Assembly: GCF_010820665.1 (NCBI RefSeq)
Contig: NZ_JAAIKC010000008.1
Span: forward strand, 124,001 to 188,000
Source of the DNA: Paenibacillus sp. SYP-B3998
GTDB lineage: Bacteria > Bacillota > Bacilli > Paenibacillales > NBRC-103111
DNA length: 64,000 bases
Direction of reading: 5' to 3'
The position numbers were made by a program, and so were the translations under genes. Numbering within the stretch: the stretch's first letter is position 1; each line of letters opens with the position of its first letter. Below, one piece after another: positions 8,074 through 16,576 of the stretch. The notes beneath the pieces were generated by a model. That model was not told the DNA's origin and did not search any database. It saw nothing but the letters and a program-made list of their open reading frames with translations.

Positions 8074-10956
8074 GTGAGAAAGTTGTACGAGAGTTATGAA
8101 CATGTTAAAACTCAAAAACCTAAACTATTTATCGCAAAACCAAATCGTGAAATTATTGGTGTTCTTAATGAAGCCTACAACATCAAGCGTGAAACTAAAC
8201 TTGGAACTGTTCCTACGCTTTCATTTGATTTGCCATACTATATAGATATTCAAAAGAAACATACAAGGAATCCTAATATAAATAACACTAAGAACAGATA
8301 CTTAGTACAGTTTGTTCAAGGAGATATTGTTGAGTGGTATCTGATTAAGTCTCCCTCAGAGGTAATGGATGAGTCTTTTGATCATAAGACAATTGAAGCC
8401 TATGGATTAGCGTATGAATTAGCAGATAAAACAATTAGAAACTATTCTGGAACAAGCATAAACGCTTCCCAAGCTTTACAAACTGCGCTAAGTGATACTA
8501 TATGGAATATTGGTAACGTTGATGCAAGCTTTAATACAATGTATCGGAGTTTTAGTTCAGTATCGAGTAGTGTTTTGGATTTTATTTTTCAGATTGCTTC
8601 AACTTTCCATGCATTGGTTGATTTTGATTCAGTCAAAAGACAGATAAATTTCTTGATTTTCGAGAACTATGGGGCAGATAGAGGGACGACAGTTTCCTAC
8701 GGGAATTTGCTTAAGTCAGCTACCAAAGTAGAAAACACAGATGAGTTTTACACTCGGTTAAAAGTGTTTGGCAAGAGTGATACAGGGATTTTGAAAACGA
8801 ATATTACGGGCCAAAACTATATTGAAGACTATTCATATTTCATCTCTCCGTTTAAACGTGATGCTAACAAAAGCGTACTATCTCATTCTGACTATATGAG
8901 CGATTCATTGTGTCATGCGCTACTCGATTATCAGGCGTTACTGCTTCGCTCAGGTGATTCGTATCAGACTCTACAGACACAACTGGCAAGTTATCAAACA
9001 ACACGGACATCGCTTCAAACCAAATTGAAAAGCTATACAGATGAGCTTGCTATTATCGAAGATTCTATTATTGTTGCAAACAATACGGGGCAAAGCACAG
9101 CAGCATTAGTAACTCAGAAAAATGCAAAGAATGAACAAATTAAATCGCAAAATGCATTAATTGCTTCAGCGCAGTCTCAAATAGATACAGTTACTAACAA
9201 TATTTCAACTTTGAGAAATAACTTTGCCATTTCAAAAAATTTTACTCCTGAGCAAATTAAGGAATGGAATCCATTTATTCTAGTTGGAACGTTTGAAAAT
9301 AATAATGTTGAAGATGCTGCACAATTGTTAGCTTTGGGAAAAGAAGCGTTCGAGAAGCTAAAACAACCTAAAATTGTTGTTGAAATTAATATGGTAAACC
9401 TATTCGAATGTATTCAAGAGTATAAACGATGGGGTGAGTTTAATTTAGGCGACACGATTATAATTAAAAATTCTACCATTGGATTGAACGTTAAAGCTAA
9501 AATCATCGAAATGAATTTTGATTACGAATCAGGTGATATTAAACTAACCATAAGTAATGTCAAGGAATTGCTTACAGATAAAGCCCGTTTCTTGAAAGAT
9601 TTATATAAGGCGACGACTACTGCAGCAAGTGTTGATATGAGTCAATATAAATGGGATTCGGCTTATGCAGATGTAAACGATGTTAATTCGATACTGAAGA
9701 ATAAATGGGATGCTGCACAGAGAGAGATCGTTGCAGCTAATTCAAATTCAGTATCCATTGGAAGAAAAGGTGTCATAGTTAGTAAAACTGAAAATCCAGA
9801 TCGGTTATTAATTTTGCAAGATGCTCGAATAGGCATATCGACTAATGGGTTAAATACAATTGATACAGCAATTGATGAAACAGGTGTTTATGCCAAAAAA
9901 CTAATCGGCCAGATTGTTGCAGGGGTCAATTTATCTATTACTAATAGTGGAGGTTCGTTTCTTGTAAATCAGAATGGGGTTACAATTGCAGGAACCTCAC
10001 TGACCATTACTGGTGGTTTGCCGGACGGTCAAATTACTTCTTCGGGATCGTGGAACACAGCGGCTACCCAAGCAAGTAATTCAGTTCAACTTGGAACAGG
10101 CTATGACAACGTTGTAATCAGATCAACTGGAGTAGATAAAGGATTAAGTGTCGTAGATTCCACTGTTGTGAGCAAGACGTTAATGAATTCGGGAGGATTT
10201 AAGATACAAAAAAACACTGGAACACAAGCAAGTCCAGTGTGGTCAAACCAATTCTATGCAGATGCGAATGGTAACTTGAATATCACAGGGAACATTACGG
10301 CTAACAGTGGTACTTTTAATGGGATTGTGAATGCGAGTTCAGGTACATTCAATGGCGTTGTGAATGCTCAAGACTTCAAAATTAATAACACAAGTATACT
10401 CAACGGAAATAAAATTAATGGAGCCTACGTAGACTCCATTACGACAGGTCAATTGGTGGTAACAAGTAAGCTTGGTGATAATGCCATTAACTCAGCAGGG
10501 ACATGGAACAATAGTGCTGCTGTAGCTGCTAACTCTGTACAGCAGAATAATTCCTATAACGGAGTAATAATCAATACGAGTGTTGGCGTTCAGGTAACTT
10601 CGGGAAACGTTGTAACTACAGTAAATGCAAGCAATGGATTCAGTATTACAAATGGTGGTAGTAACGTCTTTTCAGTAGATAAAAATGGGAACCTATTAGC
10701 TACAAATGGCACCTTCCAAGGAACAATAAAAACTGCTGCTAGTGGAGCAAGGGTAGTTCTATCGTCAAACTACGGTGATATTAACTGTTTTAACAGTGCA
10801 AATATGAATATCTTTCAGGTCTATGATGAGACAAACGGCAACTCATCTGTTAGCAACCCCTCTGGAAACCCGATTTACGCTAAAGGAAGATGGAATTTTA
10901 GTGGGGCGGTAACTTTCACTGGCTCAGTATCTGGGGTTGTTGCAACATTTGGATAA
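8074..10956 (+). CDS. Phage tail-associated protein (Tal / prophage tail endopeptidase-like)
   Basis: A 960-residue baseplate protein. The first 500 or so residues resemble the gp27-like hub of the prophage-tail family, with a coiled-coil insertion near residues 295-390. The C-terminal half is Gly/Asn/Ser/Thr-rich with repeated strands (WNTAATQASNSVQ and WNNSAAVAANSVQ), suggesting a beta-helical extension. I see no classical peptidase motif, so enzymatic activity is not claimed. The start is uncertain: GTG 8074 has only a weak site, while TTG 8083 follows AAGGTGAG. It begins 9 bases after the dit stop and is probably translated with it. Confidence 0.8.
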   Translation: MRKLYESYEHVKTQKPKLFIAKPNREIIGVLNEAYNIKRETKLGTVPTLSFDLPYYIDIQKKHTRNPNINNTKNRYLVQFVQGDIVEWYLIKSPSEVMDESFDHKTIEAYGLAYELADKTIRNYSGTSINASQALQTALSDTIWNIGNVDASFNTMYRSFSSVSSSVLDFIFQIASTFHALVDFDSVKRQINFLIFENYGADRGTTVSYGNLLKSATKVENTDEFYTRLKVFGKSDTGILKTNITGQNYIEDYSYFISPFKRDANKSVLSHSDYMSDSLCHALLDYQALLLRSGDSYQTLQTQLASYQTTRTSLQTKLKSYTDELAIIEDSIIVANNTGQSTAALVTQKNAKNEQIKSQNALIASAQSQIDTVTNNISTLRNNFAISKNFTPEQIKEWNPFILVGTFENNNVEDAAQLLALGKEAFEKLKQPKIVVEINMVNLFECIQEYKRWGEFNLGDTIIIKNSTIGLNVKAKIIEMNFDYESGDIKLTISNVKELLTDKARFLKDLYKATTTAASVDMSQYKWDSAYADVNDVNSILKNKWDAAQREIVAANSNSVSIGRKGVIVSKTENPDRLLILQDARIGISTNGLNTIDTAIDETGVYAKKLIGQIVAGVNLSITNSGGSFLVNQNGVTIAGTSLTITGGLPDGQITSSGSWNTAATQASNSVQLGTGYDNVVIRSTGVDKGLSVVDSTVVSKTLMNSGGFKIQKNTGTQASPVWSNQFYADANGNLNITGNITANSGTFNGIVNASSGTFNGVVNAQDFKINNTSILNGNKINGAYVDSITTGQLVVTSKLGDNAINSAGTWNNSAAVAANSVQQNNSYNGVIINTSVGVQVTSGNVVTTVNASNGFSITNGGSNVFSVDKNGNLLATNGTFQGTIKTAASGARVVLSSNYGDINCFNSANMNIFQVYDETNGNSSVSNPSGNPIYAKGRWNFSGAVTFTGSVSGVVATFG

Positions 10957-10959
10957 ATA

Positions 10960-10985
10960 AAAAAGCCCTTTATTGGGGCCCTTTA
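10960..10985. terminator. Bidirectional hairpin between tal and the reverse-strand gene
   Basis: A GCCC/GGGC stem lies between AAAAAA on the left and CCTTTAA on the right. Read on the minus strand it is followed by TTTTTT, so it is the better terminator for the reverse-strand gene. The T-run is weaker in the plus direction. Confidence 0.5.
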
Positions 10986-11635
10986 ATATCCTTACTGGCT
11001 TCTACAAAAAAAGATTCTTTAACATATGTTGAGCCATCATAGTTAAAAGCTTCACAGCCATTTGCATAAGAATCGTTGTAGTTAATTTTTATAGAGCTAC
11101 CTTTGAATGTTATTGACTTGTCTGAATTATTATAAACAATCTTATCCCTAATACTGTATTTAGATCCACCTGCTGATAAATTCATATAAACTATATTTCC
11201 ATCTTTGTATGCATCTTTACCATTAAAATAATTTTGCAATAGTACTAATGATTGAATCGAATCTTTGTTTAGGTGAGTTACGCCTTCCTTTGCCTTATCT
11301 TCAGGTTGAGTGCCTACCTGCCCAACATCTTTACTGGGGACTGTATCAGTAGGATTGATGACCGACTTAAGCTCAATACTCTTTGTCTTATCGTTCCAAC
11401 TTACATCTTTGCCAACTACCTGCCCAATACTCTTAACAGGAAGATAGCTACTACCATCGATAATCGCAACTGGCTTGTCTAGGCTGATTGTTTGGCCATC
11501 TAGTGTCACAGGAATAGAAGGATTAATGTACGCTTCTACCTTAGAGATTACACTATCAGCAAATGAACTCGTACCAATCGTTAAAACTACTCCTGCAACT
11601 AATCCAACTGTGATTCCTGAAATGAATTTTTTCAT
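10970..11635 (-). CDS. Secreted protein with copper-amine-oxidase-like N-terminal domain, prophage cargo
   Basis: A 221-residue protein with a signal peptide (MKK, then about 20 hydrophobic residues, then SFADS). Residues about 35-92 form the short beta domain (VTLDGQTI, YLPVKSIGQVVG, WNDKTKSIEL) common in secreted Paenibacillus proteins and often named copper amine oxidase N-terminal. A flexible linker and an unrecognised beta-rich C-terminal half follow. It is the only reverse-strand gene in the tail region and has its own ribosome site, so it fits a moron: a gene expressed independently of the lytic genes, perhaps during lysogeny. Its function is unknown; changing the host surface or excluding other phages is only a possibility. 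Confidence 0.7.
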   Translation of the reverse strand: MKKFISGITVGLVAGVVLTIGTSSFADSVISKVEAYINPSIPVTLDGQTISLDKPVAIIDGSSYLPVKSIGQVVGKDVSWNDKTKSIELKSVINPTDTVPSKDVGQVGTQPEDKAKEGVTHLNKDSIQSLVLLQNYFNGKDAYKDGNIVYMNLSAGGSKYSIRDKIVYNNSDKSITFKGSSIKINYNDSYANGCEAFNYDGSTYVKESFFVEASKDIKGPQ

Positions 11636-11706
11636 ATGTCAACTCCGATATCCAGAATATGTATGAATTTAGTATAGCATGGCACAAAGTGGTTTGGAAT
11701 ATAATG

Positions 11707-11737
11707 TTCACTGGAGTCCAGTAAATCGTCCAGTGAA
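11707..11737. promoter_or_regulatory. Inverted repeat upstream of the cargo gene
   Basis: TTCACTGGA (11707-11715) and TCCAGTGAA (11729-11737) are perfect inverted copies, with a third half-copy GTCCAGT between them. On the minus strand a TATACT -10-like hexamer lies about 30 bases downstream, towards the cargo gene. It may be an operator or an RNA hairpin for either neighbour. Confidence 0.4.
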
Positions 11738-11792
11738 AAGCAATTTTTTAGTATAAAAACATTTAATCAACAGAAAGCCGTGAAATGAAGTA

Positions 11793-12956
11793 ATGCCAAG
11801 TAATGTTTACATGTCTAGCAATACCCAGAATAGTATTACAATTGTTGTTACAAGCAATTACTATAATGCTTCTTACTTTAGATTCGAAAAAGATAGTAGT
11901 TGGGACTCAACAACTTATTATAGTGGATGGCAACAATCGCAAGCAGGTTATTACCAATATAGTTATACTTTCAATGGACTTCAAGCAGGTAGAAGCTATT
12001 ACCTAAAAGCATATTCATATGAATATAATGGTCAAATTGCACCAGTCGAATCAGGAGGAACTTATTTCTCAACGCAAGCTGCACCACTTCCCCCGCAAGG
12101 AACGCCAAGCGTAAGTGCAGATACAGCATATTCTGGTGGAACTCATTATATCAACGTTTATTGGAGTGACGTTTCTGGTGAAACAGGTTACTACATATAT
12201 GCAAATGATAACTATAAGGCTTTTGCAAATGCAAATGAAACATATAAACAAATTTCAGTTGATTCTGAGTACACTTTGTATACAATCAAAGTAATTCCAT
12301 ATAATGGTTCCGGTAACGGGAATTATGGTAGTACAAATGTAAGATCAAGAGATATTACAGCACCAATAGTAAATAGTTATTATGCAACAGACATACAAAA
12401 AGATTATATAACGATGTATGCCAGCGGTTCAGATAGCGGCTCTGGAATGAACGGATTTGATTTTTATTGTTATAGTTCCGACGGAAACACGCTTATTAAT
12501 TCCGCGACGAAATATGGGAGTTCAGCGTATTGTTCATTTACAGGTCTTGCGCCAGATGTTAGCTATGTATTTAAAGTAAGAGCTTTTGATAATCAATTAA
12601 ATTATGGCTCAATTGGGTCGAATTATTCTGCAAGAACACTCAAAAACAGACCATATGATTTTAGTTGGGATAATAGTAAAGCCTCTGGTGCAAGATTTAA
12701 TGTGTCCTCTAGTGAATGGAATAGGTTTATTGGCAGGATAAATGAATTTAGGATTTACAAAGGGTTGAAGGGCTATGGTTTTACAACTGCGCCTTACTCA
12801 GATGGTAAATTCTATGCGTTCATGTTTAATCAAGCAGTAGCAGCGATTAATGAAATGAATCCACCTGTACACGCTCCTGCTTCACAAAGTAGTGGTGGAA
12901 TCATATATGCGAGTTTATTAATTGATATTGTAAGATCATTAAATTCTGTTTCATAG
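11793..12956 (+). CDS. Phage tail protein with fibronectin type III-like domains
   Basis: A 387-residue protein of repeated beta-sandwich modules. Two or three segments have the fibronectin-III pattern of Tyr/Trp-rich strands ending in GLQAGRSYYLKAYSY or GLAPDVSYVFKVRAF. The last 90 residues (from YDFSWD) form a separate alpha/beta unit. Such modules are common accessory carbohydrate-contact domains in tail proteins. The ribosome site before ATG 11793 is weak. It is placed between Tal and the fibres, so it is probably a peripheral baseplate component. Confidence 0.7.
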   Translation: MPSNVYMSSNTQNSITIVVTSNYYNASYFRFEKDSSWDSTTYYSGWQQSQAGYYQYSYTFNGLQAGRSYYLKAYSYEYNGQIAPVESGGTYFSTQAAPLPPQGTPSVSADTAYSGGTHYINVYWSDVSGETGYYIYANDNYKAFANANETYKQISVDSEYTLYTIKVIPYNGSGNGNYGSTNVRSRDITAPIVNSYYATDIQKDYITMYASGSDSGSGMNGFDFYCYSSDGNTLINSATKYGSSAYCSFTGLAPDVSYVFKVRAFDNQLNYGSIGSNYSARTLKNRPYDFSWDNSKASGARFNVSSSEWNRFIGRINEFRIYKGLKGYGFTTAPYSDGKFYAFMFNQAVAAINEMNPPVHAPASQSSGGIIYASLLIDIVRSLNSVS

Positions 12957-13007
12957 TTCGTATGAGACTTATATAAAAGACGGATTTTATTTAAACTTTG
13001 ACATGCT

Positions 13008-13037
13008 AAAACCGCATGGTAGCAAGGTTTTTTTATT
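13008..13037 (+). terminator. Hairpin with T-run before tail fibre gene
   Basis: AAAACCGC (13008-13015) pairs imperfectly with GC-AA-GGTTTT (13022-13031), followed by more Ts and then the AAAGGAGG site of the next gene. An overlapping GCTA/TAGC pairing is also possible. It is weaker than the other hairpins of this operon. Confidence 0.45.
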
Positions 13038-13051
13038 AAAAGGAGGTCAAA

Positions 13052-16000
13052 ATGGTTAATTATTTAAACTATAGTGATCCGTTAATTATTGTATGGAGAA
13101 AAGGCGATGCAAGTGATCCCTATTCAGATAAGTCTGAGTCATGGAAAGTAATAAATAATGTAGTAACTTTAGCTGAAATTCCAGATGAATTTAATCATGT
13201 TGTTATATCTGGGTACACAGAGGTGAGAAGTGAAGATGTAAGCATCCCAGCTTCAAACCAGTTTATCGTAAATTACCAAAACGGAATGATTACTTTTAAT
13301 GCGAGTGAAAATGGAAAAACAATTTCTGCTCAATATAAGGGTAAAGGGATCATTTTATATCCAGCGTCACGCATTTATGTAGAAACTGATGTCCCAAATA
13401 TTTTCAAAACGTTGCAAGAAGTAGTTAATAACAGTCAGGGAATTGCAGATGCGCTAAAGAACCTTACAGAAGTATTAGCTAGTGCAAAACTTACCAAGAG
13501 TGAACTGGAAACAGACATTACGGTTGGTAATGCATTAAAGACTAGCTTAGGATCAATTATTTCCGATGCAAATAGCATAAAAATGGAACTATCTAAATTG
13601 CTAGCAGATGTAGCTCCAGCAAAATCGTTGATTGATGCTTCAGTAACTACTGCCAACACTTTGAAAACAGCGTTAGACGAAAGTATTACTTCTGCGGGCG
13701 CAAAGAAAAACGATCTTGAAGGGTCAATAACAACAGGATCTGCACTAAAGCTAGCATTAGATACAGCTATAACCGATGGTGGGGCTTTAAAAACAGGACT
13801 AGATGGTGATCTCTCGCAGGGTAATAAGTTAAAGGTTGATTTAGATACTTTAATAAATACAGCGACAACCCAAAAGACAGATCTTGATACGGTGATAACG
13901 ACTGCTACTAATAAGAAAATAGCATTGGATGAAAGTGTCAAAAGCTCAGAAGCAAGCAAGAATAGCTTGGATGCTTCCGTAGCGTCAGCTGCCGCTGCTA
14001 AAGCAGGGATTGATTCTTCAGTTTCTGCTGCGTCTACGCTAAAGACGAATCTTGATGCTTCTATTAGCACTGGAGCCACATTGAAAACTGGATTAGATGG
14101 TACTGTGACTAATGCAGTAGCAATCAATACTACGTTAAATGGTAGCGTTATTGCAGGTCAAAATAAAATTGAACAAGTTGATTCCAAGCTTGGCGAAATG
14201 ACTACTGCGATTAATAATACGAATAGTGCTATTGGTAACTCTAATGATGTAGCTGTCAGGTTATCAGTATTTGAGAACTTCAGCGGAACAAAGGTTTATT
14301 ATCCTTTAAATAAAGTCGCGTATAGTGGAAGTTCTTATGTATGTATTAAAGAAACTACAGCAGGAACGTTGCCAAGCAATCAGATTTTTTGGACGATGAT
14401 CGCTCAGGCGGGTAGTGGAAACGTTAGCAGCGTAAATGGTGACGGTACAGGCGATTTAATTGTTGCCAACCCCACATCAGCTGTTCAAATTGCTTTAAAC
14501 ACAGGTATTGGGGCAAATAAGATCGTAAAACAAGATAGCAGTGGCAAAGTAACTGCGGATATTCTTAAGGATGGTGACACGAACCTTGTTGTAACCTCAA
14601 TGGATAAAACAAAATGGGATAGAATTGCCGATTCTGTTTCTAAGACTTCACTTGCTGTGCCAAATGGTGTAGCAACACTAGGTTCAGATGGGTTAGTTCC
14701 TGTAAGTCAATTACCAAAGATTTCTTCATTGACAGTTGTAAATACAAACGAAGAATTTGAAGCTCTAAAACCACAAGCACACTCAGTAGGTGACGCTGTT
14801 ATGGTTAAAAACTTCATTAATAGACTTGATGTACCAAAAATTTTATCATCCACTGTAGTAACTGGTAGTGGAAGTCAGTATATTCCAGCGGGTACTTCCA
14901 CGTTCTATGTGGAAGGTCTTAACTCTGATGGGAAAACTTCTGGTGTTACAGCGGCTTATGCAATTCCTCAAGGTTCTAATCCAACGCCAAGTAGTTCATA
15001 CACATTGCAAATGACTATTAGCATTCCTGCAAATGTAGTGACTATCAAAGTATATGTAAAATATGGATCAATTACAAAAACATTTTCGTTGTCAGGTGTA
15101 AATAGTATTCCTGTAACTCCTAATACTCAATATATATTTGATCCAACAGTAGGTAGTTGGACAACAGGATTTACGGGTTCAACGTTGCCAACAAGCAATA
15201 CTGTGCAACCTCCAGAAACAACAATCTTTACTTGGAATGGGAACTTATTTATACAAGATGTGACGAAAACAAAAGTTGCCGCTAGTTTAGGTTACTACCC
15301 TGCGCAGACTTATATTGTTGATAGTATGACTGTATTAAATAACATAAAGGGTTTAAACAATGGAGATAGAGGTTACGTCAAGAAAATCTCATCTTCTTCT
15401 ACGTATACAACTTTAACAAGCGACCTTAAAGCATATTTCACTGTTAAAAATGATCGTGGTGGATTTAATTCAGACATTAAGTTCGCCATTCTCACAACAA
15501 CTGACTTGGGAGAAAGCGCACCTGTTTATGTTGATATTGCAATACCATCTGGAGGTTATTCAAATGCACGTGTTGATATTAACTTTAGTGGGCATAAGCT
15601 TCTTTCAAGAGCAAAAAACGTAACTGTATTAAGAAGTACAGATGGAGGAGTTCTTTGGTATCTGGTTAAATCTAGTCCTATCATTTTAGGACAATGGGTA
15701 ACAACAGATTCAGGATTTGCCACTGCCAATTTAACGAAAACATTTACAGCGAATGCAAGCGATTTATACGTGAAACAATCTACATTCACGTATGACAGTA
15801 CAATTCAATCATGGATAAGGGACAGTAATACATCAAGAGTTATTAACGTATTCCTTCCAAGTGATTTGCCTAGTATTAGCAGCGTTTCAAATATTGGTGA
15901 TATTGGAGTAGTTTATGCATCAAGTCAAGAAGTGCAAATTCCAAAACCACTAGCGACTGTTTCAAACATAACACTTTCAAGAGATGCCAACATCGTTTCT

Positions 16001-16516
16001 TCAATTGGAACTGGATCAACTATGGACTTGCATTTTGCATTTACTGCTTTCACAGATGTAGGTGAAACAGACGCAACATTTGTGAAAATTCCAAAAGCTG
16101 ATCTTCCAAGCGGTTCAGGAAACATTATTGCTACCATCAATGTTTCTGATATATATCCTAGTGGTTCATATGGCATTAGAGTTTATGCAACAGTAACTTC
16201 CAGTGAGGTTACACCCTCAAATTCTAACTTTAAATTGGCAGGTGTTTTAACTGGTGGTTATGATTCTTTCATCTATAATTTTTCTTGGAAAGGAAACGAA
16301 TCCCCACCAACTGTAAACACAGCCTACAAAAATAAATATTCTTCCATGTACTATTTTGATGGAGCGCTACATCAAAAGGCGTATAGTTTATCTCCAACTG
16401 AGTTAAGTAATGTTATGAGTTCTGGGAATTTTCAGTTTAAAAATAACATTTACATTGGAACTACTGCACCACTGAATCCTACTCCAAATATGATTTGGAT
16501 TGATACAACATATTAA
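13052..16516 (+). CDS. Phage tail fibre / baseplate upper protein with 14-residue repeats
   Basis: A 1154-residue protein. The N-terminal 110 residues are a compact beta domain, presumably the baseplate anchor. Residues about 150-375 are tandem 14-residue units (two heptads) such as LKTALDESITSAGA, predicting a long trimeric coiled-coil stalk. Residues about 415-450 resemble a small chitin-binding-type module (KVYYPLNKVAYSGSSYVCI, then FWTMIA). The rest is Ser/Thr-rich beta structure with several Ig-like units. ATG 13052 follows AAAGGAGG. It is likely a receptor-binding or accessory fibre; the exact ligand cannot be read from the sequence. Confidence 0.75.
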   Translation: MVNYLNYSDPLIIVWRKGDASDPYSDKSESWKVINNVVTLAEIPDEFNHVVISGYTEVRSEDVSIPASNQFIVNYQNGMITFNASENGKTISAQYKGKGIILYPASRIYVETDVPNIFKTLQEVVNNSQGIADALKNLTEVLASAKLTKSELETDITVGNALKTSLGSIISDANSIKMELSKLLADVAPAKSLIDASVTTANTLKTALDESITSAGAKKNDLEGSITTGSALKLALDTAITDGGALKTGLDGDLSQGNKLKVDLDTLINTATTQKTDLDTVITTATNKKIALDESVKSSEASKNSLDASVASAAAAKAGIDSSVSAASTLKTNLDASISTGATLKTGLDGTVTNAVAINTTLNGSVIAGQNKIEQVDSKLGEMTTAINNTNSAIGNSNDVAVRLSVFENFSGTKVYYPLNKVAYSGSSYVCIKETTAGTLPSNQIFWTMIAQAGSGNVSSVNGDGTGDLIVANPTSAVQIALNTGIGANKIVKQDSSGKVTADILKDGDTNLVVTSMDKTKWDRIADSVSKTSLAVPNGVATLGSDGLVPVSQLPKISSLTVVNTNEEFEALKPQAHSVGDAVMVKNFINRLDVPKILSSTVVTGSGSQYIPAGTSTFYVEGLNSDGKTSGVTAAYAIPQGSNPTPSSSYTLQMTISIPANVVTIKVYVKYGSITKTFSLSGVNSIPVTPNTQYIFDPTVGSWTTGFTGSTLPTSNTVQPPETTIFTWNGNLFIQDVTKTKVAASLGYYPAQTYIVDSMTVLNNIKGLNNGDRGYVKKISSSSTYTTLTSDLKAYFTVKNDRGGFNSDIKFAILTTTDLGESAPVYVDIAIPSGGYSNARVDINFSGHKLLSRAKNVTVLRSTDGGVLWYLVKSSPIILGQWVTTDSGFATANLTKTFTANASDLYVKQSTFTYDSTIQSWIRDSNTSRVINVFLPSDLPSISSVSNIGDIGVVYASSQEVQIPKPLATVSNITLSRDANIVSSIGTGSTMDLHFAFTAFTDVGETDATFVKIPKADLPSGSGNIIATINVSDIYPSGSYGIRVYATVTSSEVTPSNSNFKLAGVLTGGYDSFIYNFSWKGNESPPTVNTAYKNKYSSMYYFDGALHQKAYSLSPTELSNVMSSGNFQFKNNIYIGTTAPLNPTPNMIWIDTTY
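13501..14172 (+). repeat. Tandem 42-bp (14-residue) coiled-coil repeats in tail fibre
   Basis: At least 11 diverged in-register units, and about 15 counting the looser first ones, each reading roughly (L/K)K-x-x-LD-x-(S/T)-(I/V)-(T/S)-x-x-x-x. Leu/Ile at heptad positions and a nearly invariant LD pair fit a long coiled coil. DNA identity between units is moderate, so the array is old and not a fresh slippage product. Confidence 0.85.
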
Positions 16517-16576
16517 GTCTTAATTGATAGAGAATTCATATTATTGTCCTCTATCCAATCTAAAAGGAGAAATGAA

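Noticed and set aside
13435..14127. Long minus-strand open frame (230 codons) opposite the fibre repeats
   Set aside because: It is a by-product of the 42-base repeats, which keep the opposite frame open. It has no ribosome site and no recognisable protein.
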